Shown here: positions 1 to 12,506 of the stretch, piece by piece
Numbering within the stretch: position 1 is the first letter of the stretch
Layout of the letters: each line of letters begins with the position of its first letter
Assembly: GCF_001659605.2 (NCBI RefSeq)
Contig: NC_035162.2
Location: 5,289,248-5,353,247 of the forward strand
Length of the DNA stretch: 64,000 nucleotides
DNA from: Manihot esculenta
Taxonomy: Eukaryota > Streptophyta > Magnoliopsida > Malpighiales > Euphorbiaceae
Direction of reading: 5' to 3'
The notes under the pieces: model-generated
Seen by the model: the letters and a program-made list of their open reading frames with translations, nothing else
The model's database searches: none
What the model was told of the DNA's origin: nothing
Translations under genes and position numbers: made by a program

Positions 1-760
1 AACTTTGATTATTTTATGGATTGGGAGGTCTGAACATACATTGTTTATCTTTTGTTTTTCAATATTTATGCAATTTCACGCTTAATTCCATTGTTACTTT
101 GTGGTTTAGATCAATAGGGCCCATTGATTCTTGATTGTAAAGAAATAATTTGTTAGTTTTGATAGTTTTAAGTCCGTAATTACTTGGATTATTTAAACAC
201 AAGTAACTCTTGATGTAAAAACTAAGGAAATTGCATGATCTAGCAATATCACAATGCGTTTGGGTAGCTAGAATTAGGTCTCTCTATTTCTTAATGCAAT
301 TGACAGTTGTTAGATGCCAAAGGCCCAAGGACGTTCCTTAACAACTTGTTAATTAGTAATTAATTAGAGGACGTTCCCTAATTAATTTATGATTAAGGAG
401 GGATATGGTGGTGAGAAGCGTCTTCCATCTCCATAACTAATTTATTGAATCAAACAAAGGAACCTAAGTGTCAATGATCAATCCCAATAACTGAAGTGGA
501 TCCAATTCTTCAACTAGAGCTTCTCATATTCGAATCTTCTTTACTTTTGTTATTTGCTTTACTTTATTGCTTTCCGTAGTAGTTTAATTCATCAATCTCA
601 AAACCCCCCTTTTATTTACTTTCAGTTGTTTACTTGGTCTTGATAAGAAAAATAGGTAAGTATCAATTCCCTGTGGATTCGATCCTTTTGCCACTATCTA
701 CAGTTGTAAAATTGTTGATAACCAAAAAGGTTATTTTTGACCGGTTTCAACAACCGCACA
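1..760 (+). repeat. Left LTR (3' part) of the Gypsy-type element
   Basis: Matches 5021-5132 joined to 8487-9135 of the right LTR, with about 5% differences. It ends in CA at 760, immediately followed by a few bases and the primer-binding site. Its 5' part is beyond the window edge. Confidence 0.85.
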
Positions 761-769
761 GTAAAAAAT

Positions 770-787
770 TAGCGCCGTTGCCGAGGA
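770..787 (+). other. Primer-binding site, tRNA-Asp type
   Basis: The sequence TAGCGCCGTTGCCGAGGA starts 9 bases after the LTR end. Apart from a G-to-A change near each end it matches the complement of the 3' end of plant tRNA-Asp, the primer known for Athila/Tat-type Gypsy elements. This supports both the LTR boundary and the Gypsy assignment. Confidence 0.75.
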
Positions 788-932
788 GTTAATTTAACTG
801 ATTTATTTTTCTTTCATAAACAGGACTGGATGCAAGGAAACTCTGCCTTACGATCTAGAAATTAAGCGTACAATCAAGCGACTTGGAAAGCAAGTCAAGT
901 CGAGGAACCAAGCCTCAAAGCCACCCTCAACA

Positions 933-3371
933 ATGCTGCTGAACAATCACCTTCTACACCTACTGTCAAGACTGTTGTCTAAAAACCAGAACAATCTTGT
1001 CCACCTGCTGCTGAAATCAAAGCTGAATCTGCTGTTAAACTTGTTGTTCCGAGAAACAGAACTAGCTACTGTCCAAAAGGCAACCATAAACACTGCTGCA
1101 CAACACACTTTTGCTGAAGAAAATTCTGCAGCACCTGCTGTCAAACGTCCAGAATTTGTTGCTGTCCAAGCTGCTGAAAACAGAGACAGCAACTGCTGTC
1201 CACCTTCTGCATCCCCTGTTGCTGTCCAAACTGCTGCAACTGCTGCTATCCGAAAGACAACCCCAGCTGAACCACCTGCTGCTGTCCAAGAACAGCAACC
1301 TGCTGAAGCTGCTGTCCCTTGGACAGCACACACTGAATCTGCCATAACAGAACCTAAAGTTGCTGTTCAAACAGAACCAGCAACATAAACTGCTGAAACA
1401 GAACCAGCAACTGAAGAAATAGCACAGAACATTGCTGTGTTTGCCCAAACAGCCGCTGAGATGGCAGAATTTCATGTGCAACCTGCTGCACCAGTCCAAA
1501 GACCTTCTGAACCTGCTGTATATGCTGAAATTGAGCCACAAAGGGCACCAAAATCAAGAGAAAGAACACTGAGAGAGTTGGTAGCCCCTGTGGATGATCA
1601 AACACTATGGTGCATCACTTACCCACCTTTGACAGCCCATTTTGAGCTCAAAACAGGTTTGATACATCTACTACCTAAATTTAGAGGTTTGGAGAATGAA
1701 AATTCACATAAGCACTTAAAAGAATTTCACATTGTATGTTCATCCATGAGGCCGCAAGACATATCTGAAGAGCATGTAAAACTGAGAGCATTCCCATTCT
1801 CACTTGATGATTATGCCAAAGATTGGTTATTTTACTTACCACCTGGATCAATCACTTCTTGAGATGGTATGGTTAGAGCTTTTCTGAATAAATATTTCTC
1901 AACTTCTAAAGCCATAGGCATAAGAAGAGAGATTAGTGGTATTAAACAAAAAGAAATTGAGGATTTGTATGATTATTGGGAAAGATTTAAGAGATTGAGT
2001 ACAAGCTGTCCTCAACATGACATTTCAGATAAATCACTCATAGAATTCTTCTATGGAGGTTTGCTACCATCCGAAAGGAAATTCATTGATGTAGCATGTG
2101 GAGGTTCAATTGGAGATAGAACCCCTCAAGCAATCAGAGTGTTGATTTCAACACTTGCAGCATCATCTAGATAATATGGAGATGAAAAGCAACTGCAAAG
2201 AGGAGTCAATGAGATAAGTACATCTGTTCTCACTTCTCAAATTTCTGAACTAACCTCTGCTGTGAAAAGTCTTGTTATAGGTCAAGCTCAACAAGCTCAA
2301 CAACTTCAGCGAGTAAGACCATGTGGGATATGTGCACATGTAGGACACCCAACTGATCAATGTCCTACACTTCATAAGGATGACCAACAAGTAGATCCAG
2401 GTTGGAGGGACCATCCGAACTTTAGCTATGCTAGGGCTAACAACCACCAGAACTATCAAAGAAGTCCAGCACCTCCAAGTTCCAATATGCACCTTGAGGA
2501 GATGATGAAGACATTGGCAAATTCTGTGCAAAGCCTCCAACAACAAATGGGTCAAATAGCCACCTCAGTGAGCAAGCTTGAATCCCAAGGTAAGTTACCT
2601 TCCCAAACTGAAACTAATCCCAGGCAAAATGTAAGTGCAATCATGTTAAGAAGTGGGAAAGAGCTTCAAGATGTCAAGACTGATGATGGAAGTTCACAAG
2701 TGCAAAGACAAGCTGCTGAAGAAAAATAGCCGAAAAACTGTTTGTCCAAACAGGCTGGGCAAACAGCACCAGTACACCAACAGAACACAAATCAGCAAGT
2801 AAGTTTCAAGATTCCACCTCCATTTCCAAAAAGGTTTGAAAAATCACAAAAAGAAAAAGAAGAAAGAGAGATCCTTGAGATCTTCAGGAAAGTAGAGATC
2901 AACATACCATTGCTAGATGCTGTGAAACAAACTCCAAGGGAGACTAGCCAAAAAGATGAAGGAAGCCAAAGGGAGCCAAAACTGAAAGCAAAAGTTTGCT
3001 ACCTTCAGCAGATGGACTGTGACCAAACGCAGTTGAGCAGTGGACCGCCCGTCCCCCTTCTAAAAGATGAAGTCAAATCGCCCACACCAATGGAGCATGT
3101 GGAATCCAGTTCAGCCAGAAACCCAACGCAGACAGACCCTTATCTACCTAATCAGAAGCTCCCCATGCAACAACTTCCAGAATCTGAAGAGAATGGCTTC
3201 TATGAACAAATCTTTCATGCCCAAACTGATGAACCATGGCACGTAGACAAAATAAAGAAGAGTGCAAGACATGATGTTTGGGATGAACCATACCTGAAAC
3301 CATACTATGAAGGGTTCACAGTGCAAGTAGTGGAAGGAGTTCCACTGAATCATCCTTCTCAGTTTGCTTAG
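933..3371 (+). pseudogene. Broken gag gene of the Gypsy-type element
   Basis: One reading frame runs from about 1050 to 3371 with four in-frame stops: TAA at 1386, TGA at 1860, TAA at 2172 and TAG at 2727. A frameshift near 1050 separates it from the probable N-terminus, which reads sensibly in another frame. Order of parts: an Ala/Gln/Glu/Pro-rich N-terminal stretch with repeated AVQ units (about 1050-1450), a retrotransposon gag domain (about 1560-2170), a CCHC zinc knuckle C-x2-C-x4-H-x4-C (about 2325-2370, CGICAHVGHPTDQC), then a charged C-terminal region. Gag packages element RNA into particles. With these stops it cannot give a full product, so it is a decayed copy. Confidence 0.8.
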
Positions 3372-4362
3372 TGTTTCGCACCACACAAACCACACCAGGG
3401 GAGTACTCAGTTTCCTTTGAACTTTAATATTTCCAATACATTAAGGACAATGCATGAATTAGGTGTGGGGGTGCATATCTCTGAATTTTTATTTTAAGTT
3501 CTTTTTAGCTTTAATTTTTTTTAATTTGCACACATTTTTCATTTTTGTTATTTTTGCTTTTAATGCACACACATGTAGCCACAGTTTTTTTTCTTTTTTC
3601 TGTTTTGGCATGCTTTACTCAAACACATAGGCTATGTTGAATGAGCTTTCTTTCTATGACTTAATTGATGTGATGACTCTTTAAACCTAAGTTGAATCAA
3701 TTGCAGTGAGTTGTATTCATCTTTGAGAATTTCCTTTTGAATTGAATATTTGAACTTGCCATGGTGAAAAATATATGACAGTGCTTATTGGAGAGAATAA
3801 TAAAGATGTGTGAATAATGAAATATGACTTATTTTAGCAATTGGTGTTGATTTGCCTTATTCATTGAGAATAAGAAATTCAGCAAATGCTAGACTTCAAA
3901 AGCACAAATTGAAAACTGTTCCAATGGTCAAAAGACTATAAACAGAGCTAGTAGCCACTTGGACAGGTGACCAACTGAGTAACTGGGGGTAGGTATCACA
4001 AATATGTACCTTCGCGTCAAAAAGTTGGTGACTTTTTCAAGCAAGAATAAAGTGCAAAAGGCTGAATAAGTGCTTCAAGGTAAAGGCAAATCACTCTGAG
4101 AGCTAGAAAAAGTCTTAATTGAACAAGAACATGTGCATTGGTAATATCTCTCTTGAGGAAAACAAATACTGGCCATGGTAGATAAAGGGAGACAAGGAAA
4201 GAAGGAGAGTAATCTTGGTGCATACACTCTTCACTGCAATGCTTCAAAGTAGGGGTCTAGAGTAAGAACTTAAGTGGAAATAAAGGATCAAGTAGCAAAG
4301 AGAGCTTGTTTGACTAAGTTTATTTGCTTGAGGACAAGCAAAAGGCTAGGTGTGGGGGTATT
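3372..4362 (+). other. Non-coding internal part and polypurine tract of the Gypsy-type element
   Basis: About 1 kb between the end of gag and the right LTR where pol would be in an autonomous element. No credible ORF is seen. The motif AGGTGTGGGGG occurs twice, near 3460 and at 4348. The second copy lies immediately before the LTR start at 4363 and is probably the polypurine tract used for plus-strand priming. Confidence 0.6.
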
Positions 4363-5132
4363 TGATAGAACCAAATTTAGATCATTTTATCATATTGTTA
4401 TTAATATTAATTTACACTTTTTCTGCTTAATTCTGTGGTTTTGATCTTATTTTGCAGAAAATGGTGTAAAGAGGTAATTTGGTGAAAATGCTCTTAAAAC
4501 TGCCTAAAAAGGGACAAAGGAGAATAAGCTTGTTGCCCAAGTCAAGTTGCAGCTGAAGTGAAGATAAATAAGGAAAGTGGTAAATAAGGAAAGTACATTA
4601 AGCAGAGTAATTTGAAATTCAAATTTCAAATCTTCAAGAAACTTTTCCCTTTTTCAAGAAGTCAAATCTCAAGAAGATACACATTCAAAATTCAGAATTC
4701 AAAATTTAGCTTGTTTAGGAAGCCAAATCTCAAGAAGACATACTTACCCCCCAAGTAATCAAGACATACTTGCCCCCCAAGTAATCAAAATTCAAAATTC
4801 AAAATTCAAAAGAAGGCTCCACCTCATCAAGGAGACCTAGAGCAACACTTTCAATTACAAAAAGACACATAAGGAGCCTCCCCATGCTTTTTCTACTCTC
4901 TCTTGGACATACATACGGGATTGCAAGTGGCCATATCTCTTCTTCATCTCTTTCTTTATTTTTGATTTTGTTTCAGCCATGAGTTGCTGAAACCTTTTTT
5001 TCTAGTTGAAGGTTAGGTGAAACTTCGGTTGTTTTATGGATTGGGAGATCTGAACATACATTGTTTATCTTTTGTTTTTCAATATTTATGCAATTTCATG
5101 CTTAATTCCATTGTTGCTTTGTGGTTTAGATC

Positions 5133-5318
5133 TGTTATAAGTTATAGGAAGTAAATATGTTAATATAGGAAGTAAATATTGATAGATGGATCAGTTGCTT
5201 AATCTTAGGGATTATATAATCATAGGCTTGATTTTCCTTCATGTTTAGATACTGTCTCTCATGTATAAATAGATTGTAATCTCTATTGTGAGAAAATAAC
5301 AAATATTATATTTCTACA
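5133..5318 (+). repeat. Copia 5' LTR
   Basis: 186 bp, TG...CA. It contains a TATA box, TATAAATA at 5264-5271, which is probably the element's own promoter. The 3' LTR lacks this segment through an 8-bp deletion. Confidence 0.9.
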
Positions 5319-5330
5319 TGGTATCAGAGT
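5319..5330 (+). other. Copia primer-binding site (tRNA-iMet)
   Basis: TGGTATCAGAGT immediately after the 5' LTR. The TGGTATCAGAG core is complementary to the 3' end of initiator tRNA-Met, the standard primer of plant Copia elements. Confidence 0.9.
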
Positions 5331-5524
5331 CTTTCTCGCAGAGATTTAATTTTTCTCTCTCTCGTCAAGTTTTAAATTTTTTTTTTTTTGAGACTTAGGG
5401 CTCTGTTCATTTGGGTTACCCATAAAGGGTAACATTTGGATCTCACCGTCGTTAGAGTCGCCACACCGTCCACTTGTCAGATCTGAAGTTTGTTTGCCAT
5501 TCGGGTATTGGGTGGAGGTGTTTT

Positions 5525-5620
5525 AGGTACTATTCATATTCGGGTACTGTTCATCGACATTGTTCATAGGTATTGTTCATCGGTACTGTTCATCGGTACT
5601 GTTCACGCCGGGTACTGTTT
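5525..5620 (+). repeat. 12-13 bp tandem repeats in the Copia leader
   Basis: About seven imperfect copies of a unit close to GGTACTGTTCATC lie between the primer site and the probable gag start. They are in the untranslated leader, where packaging or dimerisation signals usually occur; any such role here is unproven. Confidence 0.7.
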
Positions 5621-5669
5621 TTTGATTCTGTGTTTCTTTTGTTGTTATCGTTTTGGGTTGGTTGTCCTT

Positions 5670-8297
5670 ATGGCTGAAGTTAAAACCACCACCGTAACTG
5701 ATGTGATTCCTATGATGACTAAAATCACGGAACACAAATTGAATGGATCTTCCGATCATGGAATTTTGATATCTGCAGACGAGTATGCACAATTCATCCA
5801 ATACCAGGCATTTCTAAAATCCTCTAATTCCTCCTCTATCACTGCAATTGCCGAGTCAAGTAACTCTACTGCATGTCTTGTGTCTTCATTCTCCAAATGG
5901 ATTATTGATTCTGGTGCTACCGATCATATGTCAGGTAATTCTATCCTTTTGTCCAATCTTAAGTCTCATACATCACCTTCTTATGTTACTCTTACTGATG
6001 GCACTAAATCTTCTGTCATGGGTTCTGGTCATGTCAACTTAACTCCTTCTCTTTCTGTATCCTCTGTTTTATGTCTCCCTAAGTTTGCATTTAATTTGCT
6101 TTCCGTGAGTAAACTCACTCGTGCATTGAATTATTGTGTTTCATTCTTTCCTGATCACTGTGTTCTTCAGGATCTTTCGACGAAGCAGATTATTGATAGA
6201 GGGAGTGAGTCAGAGGGTCTTTACGTCTTGGATCAGCAACTATCTCGACTTCCTCGATCTCTAGTATGCTCCACGCGTTTAACACCTTTTGATGTTCATT
6301 GTCGTTTGGGACATCCTTCTCTCTCGGCTTTGAAGAAGTTATACCCAGAGTTTCATTCTTTGTCTATTCTAGATTGTGAGTCTTGTCAATTTGTCAAACA
6401 TCATCGTTTACCTACATTGTCTCGAGTCAATAAACGGGCTTCGTCCCCCTTTGAGTTAGTCCATTCAGATGTTTGGGGTCCTTGTCCTGTTGTGTCTAAG
6501 TCTGGCTTTAAGTATTTTGTTACTTTTGTTGATGATTTCTCTCGTACTACTTGGTTATTTTTAATGAAGAGTCGTTCAGAAATATTTTCTATTTTTTATG
6601 CATTTTATGCTGAAATCCAAACCCAATTCAATACTTCCATCCGTATATTGCAAAGTGATAATGCTAAAGAGTATCTCTCTGGGGAATTTCAATCTTGTTT
6701 GTTACAAAAAGGGATTCTTCATCAGTCCTCTTGTATTGCCACTCCTTCACAAAATGGAGTTGCTGAAAGAAAAAATCGACATCTTCTTGAAGTAGCCAGA
6801 GCCCTCTTATTCCAAATGAAGGTACCTAAATGTTTTTGGGCTGATACTGTATCCACTGCTTGTTTTTTGATCAATCCCATGCCTTCCTCCATCCTTCATG
6901 GTGATATCCCTTATAACATTTTGTTTTCCACTAAATCTTTGTTTCCTATTGAGCCACGTATCTTTGGTTGTACTTGTTTTGTTCGTGATGTTCGTCCACA
7001 GGTTACTAAATTGGATCCCAAATCACTCAAATGTGTCTTCCTTGGCTACTCTCGACGTCAGAAAGGGTATCGTTGTTTTTCTTCTGATCTGAATCGGTAT
7101 CTTGTGTCTGCGGATGTAACATTCTTTGAGTCCACTCCGTTTTTTCTGCCATCATCTATTTATAACACCCAGGAGGAGGAAGATGACCTCTTGTTATACA
7201 CTGTTCGCTCTCTGTCTCCTCAGACTACTCCTACACCTTTCGCTCATGTGCCAGGTCGCCCTTCCATCTTTCATGTGTATTCCAGACGCTTAGAGGACTC
7301 TGACTCCGTTCCGCTACCCGCTTCTTCGTCGACCGATCCTGCTCCCACTGATCCTTCACTGTCTGATTTGAATTTGCCCATTGCTCTTCGCAAAGGTAAA
7401 CGTACTTGCACTTATCCTATTTCATCTTGTGTCTCTTATGATCAATTATCCTCCTCTTCTCGTTGTTTTATCACTGCTTTAGATTCTATTTCAATTCCCA
7501 AAACTGTTATTGAGGCTTTGTCCCATCCTGGTTGGCGTGCTGCAATGGAAGAGGAAATGATGGCCCTTGACACTAATGGTACTTGGGAGTTTATGTCCTT
7601 GCCCTCAGGAAAGCGGGCTATTGGGTGCAAATGGGTGTTTGCAGTGAAAGTAAACCCTGATGGATCTATTGCTCGCCTCAAGGCCCGTTTAGTGGCCAAA
7701 GGTTATGCACAAACTTATGGAGTTGACTATTCTGATACATTCTCCCCAGTTGCCAAGCTCGCATCTGTCCGATTGTTTATTTCCTTGGCGGCAACTCATG
7801 ATTGGCCTTTGCATCAATTGGATATTAAAAATGCTTTTCTTCATGGTGATCTTCAGGAGGAGGTTTATATTGAGCAACCACCTGGTTTTGTTGCTCAGGG
7901 GGAGTCAGGTAAGATTTGTAAACTTCGAAAATCCCTTTATGGCTTGAAACAGAGTCCTCGGACATGGTTTGGTAGGTTTAGTGAGGTGGTCCAACAATTT
8001 GGAATGAAGATGAGTAAGTGTGATCACTCAGTGTTTTATAGAAATTCTGATAATGGAGTAATTCTGCTTGTAGTATATGTGGATGATGCCTCCAACCCAG
8101 TATTTCACGAGAGGACTAAACACATCGAGATTGATTGTCATTTTATTCGTGAAAAGGTCCAACAAAAGATAATATCAACAGGACATATTCGAACTGAAGA
8201 ACAATTAGGAGATATTTTCACTAAAGCTCTGAATGGGACTCGAGTTGATTATATATGTAACAAGTTGGGCATAATTAATATTTATGATCCAACTTGA
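5670..8297 (+). pseudogene. Copia gag-pol polyprotein with two in-frame internal deletions
   Basis: An open frame of 875 codons from the ATG at 5670 (beginning MAEVKTTT); the frame is also open 60 codons upstream, but that part looks like leader. After about 30 residues of gag N-terminus the sequence jumps to the region just before the protease, so most of gag, including any zinc knuckle, is absent. Then follow the protease (DSGATDHMSG), the pre-integrase HxRLGH with CxxC, the integrase core with its acidic residues (DVWGP, LQSDN) and GVAERKNRHLLE, and RT from WRAAMEEEM to the catalytic YVDD. Directly after YVDD the sequence jumps to the end of RNase H (HERTKHIEIDCHF), so the RT thumb and most of RNase H are gone. 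Both joins keep the frame. Without gag and RNase H the product cannot support its own transposition. Confidence 0.9.
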
Positions 8298-8304
8298 GGG
8301 GGAG
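8294..8304 (+). other. Copia polypurine tract
   Basis: TTGAGGGGGAG lies directly before the 3' LTR start at 8305 and overlaps the stop codon of the polyprotein. It is the usual plus-strand priming site. Confidence 0.85.
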
Positions 8305-8481
8305 TGTTATAAGTTATAGAAAGTAAATATGTTAATATAGGAAGTAAATATTGATAGATGGGTCAGTTGCTTAATCTTAGGGATTGTATAATCATAGGCT
8401 TGATTTTCCTTCCTGTTTAGATACTGTCTCTCATAGATTGTAATCTCTATTGTGAAAAAATAACAAATATTATATGCTACA
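8305..8481 (+). repeat. Copia 3' LTR (TATA segment deleted)
   Basis: 177 bp, TG...CA. Compared with the 5' LTR it lacks 8 bp at the 8434/8435 junction, which takes away the TATA box. Confidence 0.9.
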
Positions 8482-9135
8482 AGATCAATAGGGCCCATTG
8501 ATTCTTGATTGCAAAGAAATAATTTGTTAGTTTGTATAGTTTTAAGTCCGTAATTGCTTGAATTATTCAAACACAAGTAACTCTTGGTGTAAAAACTAAG
8601 AAAATTGCATGATCTAGCAATATCAACATGCGTTTGGGTAGCTAGAATTAGGTGTCTCTATTTCTTAATGCAATTGACAGTTGTTAAATGCCAAAGGCCC
8701 AAGGACGTTCCTTGACAACTTGTTGATTAGTAATTAATTAGAAGACGTTTCCTAATTAATTTATGATTAAGAAGGGCTATGGTGGTGAGAAGCGTCTTCC
8801 ATCTCCATAACTAATTTATTGATTCAAACAAATGAACCTAAGTGTCAATGATCAATCCTAACAACTGAAGTGGATCCAATTCTTCAACTAGAGCTTTTTT
8901 CATATCCGAATCTTCTTTACTTTTGTTATTTGCTTTACTTTATTGCTTTCCGTAGTAGTTTAATTCATCAATCTCAAAACCCCCTTTTATTTACTTTCAG
9001 TTGTTTACTTGGTCTTGATAAGGAAAATAGGTAAGTATCAATTCCATGTGGATTCGATCCTTTTGCTACTATCTACAGTTATAAAATTGTTGATAACCAA
9101 AAAGGTTATTTTTGACCGGTTTCGATAACCACACA

Positions 9136-11308
<2,173 letters not shown>

Positions 11309-11323
11309 CTATGATATACGCCC

Positions 11324-11624
11324 CTAAGAAAAGGAAGAAAGTACCAAAAAGAAGCAGAATAATTGAACAACAATCCCACTAAAACTGAACTAAATTAATA
11401 ACACAAATATGTGAGTATAAATTGTTTCATTAAAAATTCACCAAGTCCCGCAAATACAGATATCCTACTACTTGGACCTGCATAATTTTCTGAAGCAATG
11501 AAAATCATAAGTGGGAGCTACTGTTTTCTCACTAACATATTGTCAAACATGTGGTAGGCAGCTGTTTTGAGTGCTGAAATGCGTCTAACTTCAGACGACT
11601 TCAAAAGATAGGAGATATGATTAC
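11324..11624 (-). other. 5'UTR intron of TAD2
   Basis: On the minus strand a donor (CAG then GTAATC) at 11624 and a pyrimidine-rich acceptor (TTCTTAG) at 11324 frame an intron just upstream of the start codon. The leader exon begins somewhere in 11625-11720. The evidence is splice signals only. Confidence 0.5.
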
Positions 11625-11719
11625 CTGAAACTAAGCGGAAAATTGTTGCAGCCCGGCGAATAAAGGGAGGTGGGAAGATGGGTAGAGAGCAACGTCTGCC
11701 TATGTACTTAAACCAGTGA

Positions 11720-12506
11720 CATTTTCAGGATAGCGGCTCCAAGTAACAATTTCGAATCAGATCGATTATGGCCCGTAACTGTCGAAGGTCTCCCATATAT
11801 CAATTGGCGAGGTTTGACTTGGAGTCCAAAGAAAGTGACTTTTGGAAAAGCAACAATATTTTAGATGTGATTAAATTCAATGTTAATTAGTTTTTGATAT
11901 TAGCTAGGTTAATCTGAACCCAATTTATACAATTCCAATAATGTTACTCAAATCTTAAAGTTATTTAGGAGAGTTGCGACGTTTATTTGATTAATAAAAA
12001 GAAATAAATACGGATAAAAATGTAATAATTTGATAAATTGTGCTGGATATGAATATGATAAGAAAAGAAATTAGGGTATAAACAAGTGAATTTCACCATT
12101 ACTATTGTATCTTGAATTTAAAGTGAATCCACCTAAGCCGGTCAAATGTAATAGCACCGCCAGTAAATGGATTGTACATTGAAATTCAGTAAATTGGTGT
12201 GTCTGTACAAATGAATCATAGATTGTTTGTTAAAATACCCCAAATAAAAAGGGCTAAAAGAATGAGCCATGTCTCAAACTACACAGGAAAAAGCTCTACT
12301 GAGCATCTGTTGAATCAAAATGACAACGTTTCACACAAGTGAAGAAAGCAAGAGATAAAAGGTGCCAATTGTGAATAGTACACAGACGCCCCTCCATTTC
12401 ATCAAGAAAATATTTGATCCTGATTCTGAACCTGGAAGCCAATCAAGGGAATGTTATTATACAAAGCATGGTCAGATTCATTTTCCATAGTTTAGTAGAT
12501 TGTACC
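11720..12506. other. Spacer between TAD2 promoter and M50B-like gene 3' end
   Basis: No ORF or RNA gene is recognised. The left part should contain the TAD2 promoter. The right part (about 12360-12506) is probably 3'UTR of the metalloprotease gene; a possible 3'UTR intron donor (GAG then GTACAATC) lies just after its stop codon. Confidence 0.5.

Larger units (their letters stand above)
5133..8481 (+). mobile_element. Nested Copia-type LTR retrotransposon with internal deletions
   Basis: A 3,349-bp element inserted in the right LTR of the Gypsy-type element. It is flanked by a perfect 5-bp target duplication AGATC (5128-5132 and 8482-8486); the matching site in the left LTR has a single AGATC. 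The LTRs are 5133-5318 (186 bp) and 8305-8481 (177 bp), start TG and end CA, and differ at about six positions plus small gaps (3-4%). A primer site TGGTATCAGAG follows the 5' LTR and a purine-rich tract precedes the 3' LTR. Domain order protease, integrase, reverse transcriptase identifies the Copia (Pseudoviridae) group. It is younger than its host element, as nesting requires. Large parts of gag and of RT/RNase H are deleted, so it is not autonomous. Confidence 0.93.
1..9135 (+). mobile_element. Non-autonomous Gypsy-type LTR element (gag only), left end outside window
   Basis: A large LTR element in plus orientation. Bases 1-760 are the 3' part of the left LTR; bases 4363-9135 are the complete right LTR, beginning TG and ending CA and interrupted by a Copia element. 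Alignment by eye puts window base 1 opposite base 5021, so about 658 bp of the left LTR lie outside; intact LTRs would be about 1.42 kb. The internal part (761-4362) holds a primer site, a broken gag gene and about 1 kb without coding content. No protease, reverse transcriptase or integrase is seen, so mobility would need proteins from a related element. This organisation matches the LARD / TR-GAG class in plants. The LTRs differ by about 5% by eye, mostly transitions, which indicates an old insertion. Confidence 0.85.
4363..9135 (+). repeat. Right LTR of the Gypsy-type element, split by a Copia insertion
   Basis: Begins TGATAGAACC at 4363 and ends in CACA at 9135. Without the Copia insert and one copy of its target duplication it is about 1,419 bp. 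The part at 4620-4810 carries short direct repeats, including two adjacent copies of a unit containing ACATACTT and CCCCCCAAGTAATC. The segments flanking the insertion line up without a gap with window bases 1-760. Confidence 0.85.

Noticed and set aside
947..1541. Minus-strand ORFs opposite the gag N-terminus
   Set aside because: They are antisense shadows of the GCTGCTGTCC repeats and of the gag frame; low-complexity translation, no domain.
5490..5669. 60 extra codons upstream in the Copia frame
   Set aside because: They overlap the tandem-repeat leader and translate to a Phe/Cys/Val-rich stretch; the ATG at 5670 begins the gag-like sequence.
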